In this document: positions 1 to 5,232 of the stretch, piece by piece
Layout of the letters: each line of letters starts with the position of its first letter
Position numbering within the stretch: position 1 is the stretch's first letter
Assembly: GCA_013042825.1 (NCBI GenBank)
Contig: JABDPL010000041.1
Location: 1-5,232 of the forward strand
Origin: Flavobacteriaceae bacterium
Lineage (GTDB): Bacteria; Bacteroidota; Bacteroidia; Flavobacteriales; Flavobacteriaceae
Reading direction: 5' to 3'
DNA length: 5,232 bases
The notes under the pieces: model-generated
What the model saw: only the letters and a program-made list of their open reading frames with translations
Told to the model about the DNA's origin: nothing
Databases searched by the model: none
Translations under genes and position numbers: made by a program

Positions 1-667
1 CTTTTGAGCCTTCCCATTCCTTGACACCGTTCCTCAGGAAAACGATCTTTTCACCGATCTCCATTACCGAGTTCATATCGTGGGAATTTATAACAGTAAC
101 CATCTGGTATTCATCGGTTATCTCCTGAATAAGGTTATCTATCACAATAGCGGTATTAGGATCCAGACCTGAATTGGGCTCATCACAGAACAAGTACTTC
201 GGATTATTCACAATGCCTCGCGCTATAGCCACTCGTTTCTGCATCCCTCCGGAGGCCTCACTTGGCATCTTATAATGGGCATCAGGAAGATTTACACGTT
301 TCAGAACAAAATCTGCCCGGTCCTCCATCTCACTTGCCGACATACCAGTGAACATTTTCAGCGGGAACATTACATTTTCCAGGATATTCATAGAATCAAA
401 TAAAGCACCGCCCTGAAAGACCATCCCGATCTCAGACCTCAGATTGCGTCGTTCATTTCTCGATAATTCACTGAAAATCTTACCGTCATAAGAGATAACA
501 CCCTCATCGTACTTGAAAAGCCCCAACAGGCATTTGATAAATACCGTCTTTCCCGAACCGGATGCACCGATGATAAGATTGGTCATGCCTTTCTCAAAAG
601 TGGTGCTTATCCCCTTCAAAACATGTGCGTCTCCAAACGATTTATGCAGATTTTCAACGAGTATCAT
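1..667 (-). CDS. mlaF: MlaF-type ABC transporter ATP-binding protein (C-terminus cut by window edge)
   Basis: This is the ATPase subunit of an Mla/MCE-type phospholipid transporter, expected on the cytoplasmic face of the inner membrane bound to the MlaE permease. Reading leftward from ATG at 667-665 gives 222 residues with no stop before the window edge. Visible motifs are Walker A GASGSGKT (residues 34-41), Q-loop VFQGG (Q85), signature ASGGMQKR (138-145), Walker B YLFCDEP (158-164, catalytic E163), D-loop SGLDP (166-170) and the H-loop histidine H196 in NSHD. The family is usually about 250-270 residues, so roughly the last 30-45 are missing; this is truncation by the window, not a broken gene. 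The start overlaps the mlaE stop by one base (TGATG), which indicates translational coupling in one operon. The Leu of the canonical LSGG signature is Ala here. The assignment to Mla rather than another ABC family rests mainly on the mlaE neighbour and is strong. The transport direction cannot be read from sequence. Confidence 0.93.
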   Translation of the reverse strand, partial: MILVENLHKSFGDAHVLKGISTTFEKGMTNLIIGASGSGKTVFIKCLLGLFKYDEGVISYDGKIFSELSRNERRNLRSEIGMVFQGGALFDSMNILENVMFPLKMFTGMSASEMEDRADFVLKRVNLPDAHYKMPSEASGGMQKRVAIARGIVNNPKYLFCDEPNSGLDPNTAIVIDNLIQEITDEYQMVTVINSHDMNSVMEIGEKIVFLRNGVKEWEGSK

Positions 668-1404
668 CAGCCAAGTAGCAAATCGGTTAATATATAATTC
701 AATAAAATGATCACTACAGATGTCCATACGAATGCAACCGTACTGGCTTTACCAACCTCCAGAGCACCACCCTTCATGTAATAACCGTGAAATGAGGGAA
801 TAGTAGCTAAGATAAAAGCAAAAACAAAGGTTTTTATGAAGGCGTAAGACATATGAAAACTGTCAAAATCGGTCTGAATTCCCAGAACATAATCTTCAAG
901 GGTTGTATAACCACCAAATACGCATGCAGCCATGCCGCCTAACACACCCAGGAACATTCCTATGGCAATTGCGAATGGGTAAAACATCAAGGCAACCGTT
1001 TTAGGAAAAATAAGGTAGTTCAATGAATTTATTCCCATGACCTCCAGGGCATCAATTTGCTCGGTAACACGCATGGTGCCAATACTCGAGGTGATAAAGG
1101 AACCTACTTTACCGGCCATGATAATAGAGGTAAATGTGGGGGCAAACTCAAGTATTACCGACTGCCTGGTAGCAAATCCAACAAGGTACTTCGGGATAAG
1201 AGGATTACTGATATTTAAGGCCGTTTGAATGGTAATTACCCCGCCCACAAAAAATGAGATAAATGCCACAATACCAAGCGATCCGATAATGAGGTCGTCG
1301 ATGTCCTTCAGGATCAGATGTTTCATAACCGACCATTTGGTGGGTTTGCGAAACATCTCAGCAATCATCATGAAATATTTTCCAATATTTTGGAGGTACG
1401 ACAT
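667..1404 (-). CDS. mlaE: MlaE-family ABC transporter permease
   Basis: This is the integral-membrane permease of an Mla-type phospholipid transport system that maintains outer-membrane lipid asymmetry in Gram-negative bacteria. The 245-residue length is normal for the family (about 245-260). The protein has an amphipathic N-terminal stretch (about 1-35). Hydrophobic segments lie near 37-60, 84-107, 137-165, 188-205 and 221-244. The conserved family core runs from EFAPT (86-90) through AGKVGS (97-102) to EQIDALEVMG (115-124), the hallmark segment of the MlaE/YrbE family. It is the first gene of a leftward unit and its TGA stop overlaps the ATG of mlaF by one base. The MCE substrate-binding protein (MlaD), which usually completes the complex, is not in the window and would be expected to the left. 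The ATG at 1404-1402 is chosen because it gives the normal N-terminus. No clear ribosome binding site precedes it, as is usual in Bacteroidota. Confidence 0.95.
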   Translation of the reverse strand: MSYLQNIGKYFMMIAEMFRKPTKWSVMKHLILKDIDDLIIGSLGIVAFISFFVGGVITIQTALNISNPLIPKYLVGFATRQSVILEFAPTFTSIIMAGKVGSFITSSIGTMRVTEQIDALEVMGINSLNYLIFPKTVALMFYPFAIAIGMFLGVLGGMAACVFGGYTTLEDYVLGIQTDFDSFHMSYAFIKTFVFAFILATIPSFHGYYMKGGALEVGKASTVAFVWTSVVIILLNYILTDLLLG

Positions 1405-1420
1405 CGCGTTTAAATTACGG

Positions 1421-1428
1421 CTAAAGTA
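1421..1428 (-). promoter_or_regulatory. possible -7 element for mlaE-mlaF (weak)
   Basis: On the minus strand the sequence TACTTTAG matches the Bacteroidota -7 consensus TAnnTTTG with one mismatch. It lies 16 bases upstream of the mlaE ATG, which would give a very short leader. No convincing -33 TTTG element is visible at the expected distance. The region is AT-rich, so a one-mismatch hit is weak evidence. Confidence 0.25.
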
Positions 1429-1482
1429 TAAAAATCTATTCCTAAATTGATGTTAATTTAAAGGAAGATAGTTTAAAAAGTT

Positions 1483-1490
1483 TAATTTTG
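1483..1490 (+). promoter_or_regulatory. -7 promoter element for the PafA-type phosphatase gene
   Basis: TAATTTTG is an exact match to the Bacteroidota -7 motif TAnnTTTG recognised by the primary sigma factor of this phylum. It ends 16 bases before the ATG of the phosphatase gene, implying a leader of only about 5-12 bases. The -33 element is poor: the best candidate is TTTA at 1457-1460, with 22 bases between. No Shine-Dalgarno sequence lies between the motif and the start. I see no PhoB-box-like direct repeat, which fits the phosphate-independent expression known for PafA enzymes, though absence by eye is weak evidence. Confidence 0.5.
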
Positions 1491-1506
1491 AGTTAACCTT
1501 AAAGTC

Positions 1507-3180
1507 ATGATTATGATTCGTGTTCCATCCCTTTTTTTGCTGGTATTTCTGTGCTGGTCCTGCCTGGCCCAGAGTCCGGTATCCGTTGATCAAACCGATG
1601 AACTAGAGGCTGTTTTTACCGAACGTCCGAAACTGGTTGTAGGAATAGTAGTAGACCAGATGCGTTATGATTATTTAACGCGGTTTGAAGAAAAATACAG
1701 CAATGGAGGCTTTATTCGCCTGATCAATGATGGGTTTAATTGTAAGAACGGACATTTTAATTATGTACCCACCTATACTGGGCCGGGCCATGCGTCTTTA
1801 TATACAGGGACCACACCGAGAAATCACGGTATAATTTCAAATAGCTGGTATGACAAAAGCGAAAAGAAATTCGTCTATTGTGCTGGAAATGACTCCGTTC
1901 AATCGGTTGGGACAGATTCCAGGGCCGGTCAGATGTCTCCCCACCGCATGATCGTGAGTACCTTCCCTGATGAGAACAGGTTGTTTACCCAGATGCGTGG
2001 AAAAACAATCGGTATATCGGTAAAGGACAGAGGTGCCGTTTTACCGGCAGGGCATACAGCTAACGCTGCTTATTGGTACGAAGGAAAAGAATCAGGAAAT
2101 TGGATCAGTAGTACATATTATATGGACGATCTTCCAAACTGGGTCAAGAAATTTAACCGATCGGATGCCGTGGAGTCCTATCTGAAAATCTGGAATACAC
2201 AATATGACATTAAGACCTATACGGAAAGCGGTGATGACCTCAATGCTTTTGAATATGGATTCAATGGCAAGGAGACGGCTACTTTTCCTTATGATCTCAA
2301 AGCCCTGGCACCATTAAATGGCAATATGGATATTTTACGTGATACGCCCTATGGAAATAGTATTGTTACTGATTTTGCTCTTGCCGCATTGGTCAATGAA
2401 GATCTCGGACAGGATGAGCACACCGATGTGTTGGCCATAAGTTATTCGAGCACAGATTATATGGGCCATAATTTCGGGGTTAATTCAAAAGAGGTAGAGG
2501 ATGTATATATTCGCCTTGATCTCGAGTTGAAGCGTTTACTACTGGCCTTAGACCGTGAAGTTGGAGAAGGGAATTATACGCTTTTCCTGACATCGGACCA
2601 TGGTGCGGTTGAGGTCCCATCCTATTTGCAGACGGTTGGCATACCCGCGGGATACATCGATAATGACCTTGTGAAATCGGAATTTACTACCTTTCTCCAA
2701 ACCACCTTCGGAAGCCAGCAAATAGTAGAGAATGTTAGTAACAATCAAGTCTTTCTGAACCGGGAAAAGCTCGAGGAATTGAAATTAGACCTGGATGAGG
2801 TTTGTGAGAAAATAGCGGATGAACTTATTACTTATGATCATGTCGATAGGGTTTACACCGGAAAAAGCATCAATAACAGTTCCTTTGAAAGCGGAATTGA
2901 AGTACTGCTTCAACGCGGCTATAACCAGAAGCGATCAGGTGATGTATTGGTTGTGAATAAGCCGGCCCACATTTCATATAGTAAAACCGGTTCCACTCAT
3001 GGTACCGGATTGAATTATGATACCCATGTTCCAATCATATTCTATGGAAAAGGTATCAGGAAAGGCTCAACCCTGGAATATGTACCCATTATTGATATCG
3101 CGCCTACCATATCTGCACTGCTCGGCACGGCCTTCCCGAATGGTGCTAGCGGAAAGCCGTTGTATTTTATTCTTGATTAA
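1507..3180 (+). CDS. pafA: PafA-type secreted alkaline phosphatase (alkaline phosphatase superfamily)
   Basis: This is a predicted periplasmic, metal-dependent phosphate monoesterase that releases phosphate from organic esters. It has 557 residues, close to the usual length of PafA proteins. An N-terminal signal peptide is visible: R5, a hydrophobic core at about 8-18, and probable cleavage after A21 (SCLA/Q). The two cysteines, C16 and C19, do not form a good lipobox. Compared from memory with the characterised Elizabethkingia PafA, the key residues line up with a near-constant offset of 12. Metal ligands are D50, D317, H321, D364, H365 and H498. The nucleophile is T91 in YTGPGHAS. Substrate-binding residues are N112 and the K173/R175 pair in VKDRGA. 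The K/R pair and N112 point to monoesterase rather than diesterase (NPP) activity. The start at 1507 (MIMIR) could instead be M3 at 1513; the signal peptide works with either. It is transcribed alone, divergent from mlaE. Its last 14 bases overlap the convergent engB gene. Confidence 0.93.
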   Translation: MIMIRVPSLFLLVFLCWSCLAQSPVSVDQTDELEAVFTERPKLVVGIVVDQMRYDYLTRFEEKYSNGGFIRLINDGFNCKNGHFNYVPTYTGPGHASLYTGTTPRNHGIISNSWYDKSEKKFVYCAGNDSVQSVGTDSRAGQMSPHRMIVSTFPDENRLFTQMRGKTIGISVKDRGAVLPAGHTANAAYWYEGKESGNWISSTYYMDDLPNWVKKFNRSDAVESYLKIWNTQYDIKTYTESGDDLNAFEYGFNGKETATFPYDLKALAPLNGNMDILRDTPYGNSIVTDFALAALVNEDLGQDEHTDVLAISYSSTDYMGHNFGVNSKEVEDVYIRLDLELKRLLLALDREVGEGNYTLFLTSDHGAVEVPSYLQTVGIPAGYIDNDLVKSEFTTFLQTTFGSQQIVENVSNNQVFLNREKLEELKLDLDEVCEKIADELITYDHVDRVYTGKSINNSSFESGIEVLLQRGYNQKRSGDVLVVNKPAHISYSKTGSTHGTGLNYDTHVPIIFYGKGIRKGSTLEYVPIIDIAPTISALLGTAFPNGASGKPLYFILD

Positions 3181-3778
3181 GATTTAAATCGGTATTGATC
3201 GCATCGATATAAGCCAGCAATTCCTTTCGTCCAGTGCGTTTTGAAGAACTGGTGATGAAATAATCGGGAAGGGGTTCCCAAATTTGAGAAAGAACCTGCA
3301 TATAAGCATCGACATGTTGGTCGATTGTTTTGGGTTTTAATTTATCAGCTTTTGTAAAAACAATAGCAAAAGGAATGTGGTTTTGACCAAGCCATGTGAG
3401 GAAATCGAGATCGATCTGCTGCGGTTCATGCCTGATGTCAATCAGGACAAATGCACTAACGAGTTGGCTGCGTTTTTCAAAATAGGAGGTAATAAATTTC
3501 TGAAAGGTTTTTTTGGCTTTCTTCGAAACTCTCGCATAACCATATCCGGGCAAATCGACCAGATGCCAGGACTTATTGATTAAAAAATGATTGATCAGCT
3601 GAGTTTTCCCCGGTCTTCCTGAGGTCTTGGCGAGGCTCTTGCGGCCCGTTAGCATATTGATCAGGGAGGACTTGCCCACATTACTTCGCCCGATAAAAGC
3701 ATATTCAGGCAGATTAGAGCTTGGACACTTTGAAACATCCTGGTTACTTACCACAAATTCGGCTGAACGGATCAACAT
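3167..3778 (-). CDS. engB: ribosome biogenesis GTP-binding protein YsxC/EngB
   Basis: This is a TRAFAC-class GTPase needed for late assembly of the 50S ribosomal subunit and is cytoplasmic. The 203-residue length is typical. All G motifs are present in order: G1 GRSNVGKS (30-37), G2 around GKTQ (57-60, with T59), G3 DLPG (75-78) followed by the EngB-specific GYGYA run (78-82), G4 TKAD (142-145) and G5 SSSK (177-180). The start at 3778 gives the standard N-terminus, in which a short strand precedes LPEYAFIGRSNVGKS. Only 9 bases separate it from the stop of the upstream alpha/beta hydrolase, so the two are very probably co-transcribed. The leader between them (ATCTCCAAAC) has no Shine-Dalgarno sequence. 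Its 3' end runs 14 bases into the end of the convergent phosphatase gene, leaving no room for a terminator between them. Confidence 0.97.
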   Translation of the reverse strand: MLIRSAEFVVSNQDVSKCPSSNLPEYAFIGRSNVGKSSLINMLTGRKSLAKTSGRPGKTQLINHFLINKSWHLVDLPGYGYARVSKKAKKTFQKFITSYFEKRSQLVSAFVLIDIRHEPQQIDLDFLTWLGQNHIPFAIVFTKADKLKPKTIDQHVDAYMQVLSQIWEPLPDYFITSSSKRTGRKELLAYIDAINTDLNLNQE

Positions 3779-3787
3779 GTTTGGAGA

Positions 3788-4552
3788 TTAAAACCCTCTG
3801 TCCAGGAGCCAATTTAGCAGGATGCGGTTGAATTCATCAGGGTGCTCCATCATAGCAGCATGACCGCATTTGTCAATCCAATATAAATCTGAATCTGATA
3901 ACAGTTCATGAAAAACCTCGGCTACTTCGGGAGGTGTCACTGTATCGTTCTTTCCCCAAATTATACATGTTGGCGTGTACATATTTGGAAGATCTTTGGC
4001 CATATTATGCCTTATGGCACTTTTGGCTATGGCCAGGGTCTTAACCAGCTTATTCCGGTCATTAACGGTTGCATAGACCTCGTCAACAAGCTCCTTGGTA
4101 GCAATAGCGGGATCATAGAATACTTCCTGAGCTTTCTTTTTTATCACTTCATAATCCGACCGTTTGGTATAACCGCTTCCCATTGCGCTTTCATACAAAC
4201 CCGAACTTCCCGTAATTACCAATGCCTTGACCTTTTCAGAAAATAACTTGGTATGGTAAAGCCCGATATGACCTCCGAGCGAATTTCCTAAGAGAATGAC
4301 CTCTTGATAACCTTTGAATTCTATGAAATCTTTCAGGTACGTAGCAAAGGTCTTCACGTTAGTCTTTACCAAGGACATGGTATAGATCGGCAACTCAGGG
4401 ATAACAACTTTATAGCCGTGGGTACTGAAAAACTCCTTGACAGAATCGAAGTTGCTCAGTCCGCCCATCAATCCATGAAGAATTATTATCGGTGTACCTT
4501 CTCCAACTTCAATGTAGCTGTATTGGCCTTCTTTTTTCAATTTATCCGACAT
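3788..4552 (-). CDS. alpha/beta-fold hydrolase, substrate unknown
   Basis: This is a 254-residue alpha/beta hydrolase. Visible elements are the oxyanion-loop HGLMGG (26-31), the nucleophile elbow GNSLGG (89-94, nucleophile S91), the acid D203 in WGKNDTVTPP (199-208) and the base H231 in KCGHAAMMEHP (228-238). The triad is therefore complete and the enzyme should be active. A cap region lies roughly at 117-190. There is no signal peptide, so it is probably cytoplasmic. The family covers esterases, C-C bond hydrolases such as MhpC/BphD types, and haloperoxidase-like proteins; the motifs here do not choose between them. The ATG at 4552 is the only sensible start, because an in-frame stop lies about 18 bases further upstream. 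It is the first gene of a leftward unit with engB 9 bases behind, and is divergent from mraZ. I infer a conserved housekeeping role from this position, not from any known substrate. Confidence 0.93.
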   Translation of the reverse strand: MSDKLKKEGQYSYIEVGEGTPIIILHGLMGGLSNFDSVKEFFSTHGYKVVIPELPIYTMSLVKTNVKTFATYLKDFIEFKGYQEVILLGNSLGGHIGLYHTKLFSEKVKALVITGSSGLYESAMGSGYTKRSDYEVIKKKAQEVFYDPAIATKELVDEVYATVNDRNKLVKTLAIAKSAIRHNMAKDLPNMYTPTCIIWGKNDTVTPPEVAEVFHELLSDSDLYWIDKCGHAAMMEHPDEFNRILLNWLLDRGF

Positions 4553-4576
4553 ACGCCAGTGCTTTATTAGTCAGGG

Positions 4577-4584
4577 CAAAGCTA
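4577..4584 (-). promoter_or_regulatory. -7 promoter element for the hydrolase-engB pair
   Basis: On the minus strand TAGCTTTG is an exact match to the Bacteroidota -7 motif TAnnTTTG. It ends 24 bases upstream of the hydrolase ATG, giving a plausible leader of about 15-20 bases. A -33 TTTG is not clear; a TTTA lies 14 bases further upstream on the same strand, closer than the usual spacing. Confidence 0.5.
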
Positions 4585-4821
4585 ATCAATTTTATCGATA
4601 AAGGGCCGTATATGCCGTTTGACGAGTCCTCATCGGAATGCGGGTTAAATTGGAATTAGCAGAGATTTGAGCATTTCTTTTTAAAAGGATTATCGGCACA
4701 AATAATTAAGTGTTTATTAACTAAAAATCAGCGTCTTAAAGCGTTGTTTTATCGATAGGTTGTCCAGTTACTGCCCTACGTTTAAACGATGTAAACCAGT
4801 CTTTTATAGAAAATTATTAAC

Positions 4822-4851
4822 AAAGTGGTAAAAAGTGGTAAAAAGTGGTAA
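4822..4851 (+). repeat. three tandem 10-base repeats, probable MraZ operator
   Basis: Three exact, contiguous copies of AAAGTGGTAA occupy 4822-4831, 4832-4841 and 4842-4851. They end 47 bases before the mraZ start codon and just upstream of its -7 promoter motif. MraZ is known to bind short direct repeats of about 10-base period in its own promoter: TGGG-type repeats in E. coli and AAAGTG(T/G)-N3 repeats in mollicutes. This array fits the second form (AAAGTGG plus a 3-base spacer). The second copy covers the expected -33 position, so binding could block RNA polymerase. The repeat is seen; its role as an operator is inferred from known family behaviour and position. Confidence 0.82.
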
Positions 4852-4860
4852 TATTTTTAT

Positions 4861-4868
4861 TAGATTTG
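4861..4868 (+). promoter_or_regulatory. -7 promoter element for mraZ
   Basis: TAGATTTG exactly matches the Bacteroidota -7 motif TAnnTTTG. It lies 30 bases before the TTG start of mraZ and 9 bases after the triple repeat. Transcription would start near 4873-4877, giving a leader of about 25 bases. No good TTTG -33 element is present; the GTGG at 4835-4838 inside the second repeat sits at a suitable distance (22 bases). Confidence 0.6.
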
Positions 4869-4898
4869 GTCCTCACAGCTTAATTCACTGACTTCAGC

Positions 4899-5232
4899 TT
4901 GAATACATTAATCGGAACATACGAGTGCAAAGCAGATGCAAAAGGTCGCATATTAATGCCTTCTGCTTTAAAGAAGCAATTGGCTCCAGTTGCTCAGAAT
5001 GGCTTTGTGCTTAAGCGCGCTGTATTCCAGTCATGCCTTGAACTATATCCCTTGAACGAATGGGAAACCTTGATGGGCAAGGTGAATAAGCTGAATCGTT
5101 TCAGACAAAAGAACAATGATTTCATCCGCCGGTTTACGGCAGGGGTAAAATTTATTGAGTTAGACGGTTCCGGGCGCTTGCTGGTTCCAAGGGACCTGGT
5201 CAAGTTTGCCGGAATCGACAAAGATGTCGTGC
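4899..5232 (+). CDS. mraZ: transcriptional regulator MraZ, TTG start, C-terminus cut by window edge
   Basis: MraZ is a DNA-binding regulator of the division and cell wall (dcw) gene cluster and normally represses its own promoter. The frame gives 111 residues before the window ends; the family is about 140-155, so 30-45 residues are missing. Both SpoVT-AbrB half-domains are visible through their DxxxR motifs: DAKGR (13-17) and DGSGR (89-93). The first domain begins LIGTYECKADAKGR, a normal MraZ N-terminus. The start is assigned to TTG at 4899-4901. There is an in-frame TAA at 4881-4883, no in-frame ATG or GTG lies between it and the TTG, and the first internal ATG (residue 20) would remove most of the first domain. 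No Shine-Dalgarno sequence precedes it. The triple repeat and promoter upstream fit autoregulation. Further dcw genes (rsmH, ftsL, a penicillin-binding protein) are expected to the right but are not seen. Confidence 0.95.
   Translation, partial: MNTLIGTYECKADAKGRILMPSALKKQLAPVAQNGFVLKRAVFQSCLELYPLNEWETLMGKVNKLNRFRQKNNDFIRRFTAGVKFIELDGSGRLLVPRDLVKFAGIDKDVV

Larger units (their letters stand above)
4553..4898. other. 346-base divergent intergenic region between the hydrolase and mraZ
   Basis: No open reading frame worth calling and no tRNA-like fold was seen here. The left end carries the hydrolase promoter and the right end the mraZ operator and promoter, each listed separately. The middle (about 4603-4820) is unexplained. 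It contains a perfect 12-base palindrome TTTATCGATAAA at 4591-4602, a partial copy TTTATCGATA at 4748-4757, and a palindrome CGTTTAAACG at 4779-4788. These may be protein-binding sites or chance in AT-rich DNA. No GC-rich hairpin followed by a T-run was found. Confidence 0.6.

Noticed and set aside
513..710. Plus-strand open frame of 65 residues
   Set aside because: It is antisense to the MlaF-type ATPase, which has full motif support on the other strand; its protein has no recognisable features.
1521..1572. Phosphatase N-terminus as a lipoprotein signal
   Set aside because: C16 and C19 are not preceded by an acceptable lipobox (Leu at -1 of C16; Cys-Trp-Ser before C19). Signal peptidase I cleavage after A21 fits better.
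3181..3190. Perfect palindrome GATTTAAATC directly after the phosphatase stop, as a possible terminator
   Set aside because: It is short, AT-rich, has no loop and no following T-run, and lies inside the engB coding sequence.
3908..4570. Two plus-strand open frames of 112 and 88 residues
   Set aside because: They lie antisense to the alpha/beta hydrolase, whose catalytic triad is complete, and resemble no family.
4822..4851. Triple repeat as the start of a CRISPR array or an origin iteron set
   Set aside because: The units are contiguous 10-mers without spacers, and the position in front of mraZ explains them better as a MraZ operator; there are no cas, rep or dnaA genes nearby.
4994..5221. 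Minus-strand open frame of 75 residues
   Set aside because: It is antisense to mraZ, which has both DxxxR motifs and the conserved N-terminus.

Overview
The window looks like chromosomal DNA from a Bacteroidota species, most likely a member of the Flavobacteriaceae. This rests on three things seen in the sequence. The protein sequences have the flavobacterial style, for example the MraZ and PafA proteins. Good Shine-Dalgarno sequences are absent in front of the genes. Copies of the Bacteroidota -7 promoter motif TAnnTTTG sit in the right places. No phage, transposon, CRISPR, tRNA or rRNA was seen. This is a conserved housekeeping neighbourhood rather than an accessory region.

Layout from left to right: (1) Bases 1-1404, minus strand, hold a two-gene lipid-transport unit: mlaE-type permease followed by mlaF-type ATPase. 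Their stop and start overlap (TGATG), and the ATPase C-terminus is cut by the window edge. (2) A 102-base AT-rich divergent spacer holds the promoter of the next gene. (3) Bases 1507-3180, plus strand, hold a PafA-type secreted alkaline phosphatase in which every expected active-site residue can be matched. (4) Its 3' end overlaps by 14 bases the 3' end of a minus-strand pair: an alpha/beta hydrolase (4552-3788), then the ribosome-assembly GTPase engB/ysxC (3778-3167). (5) A 346-base divergent intergenic region (4553-4898) holds a promoter for the hydrolase-engB pair. It also holds three exact tandem copies of AAAGTGGTAA just upstream of a perfect TAnnTTTG motif, which I interpret as the MraZ operator and promoter. 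(6) mraZ starts at a TTG codon (4899) and runs off the right edge. It is normally the first gene of the division and cell wall (dcw) cluster, so rsmH/mraW, ftsL and penicillin-binding protein genes are expected beyond the window.

The genes fall into three functional groups: envelope lipid trafficking (MlaE/MlaF), periplasmic phosphate scavenging (PafA), and growth or division functions (EngB for 50S assembly, MraZ for dcw regulation). The hydrolase has no assignable substrate. The most informative signal is regulatory: the 10-base-period triple repeat in front of mraZ, combined with a TTG start for mraZ. I found no evidence for a new multi-gene system.
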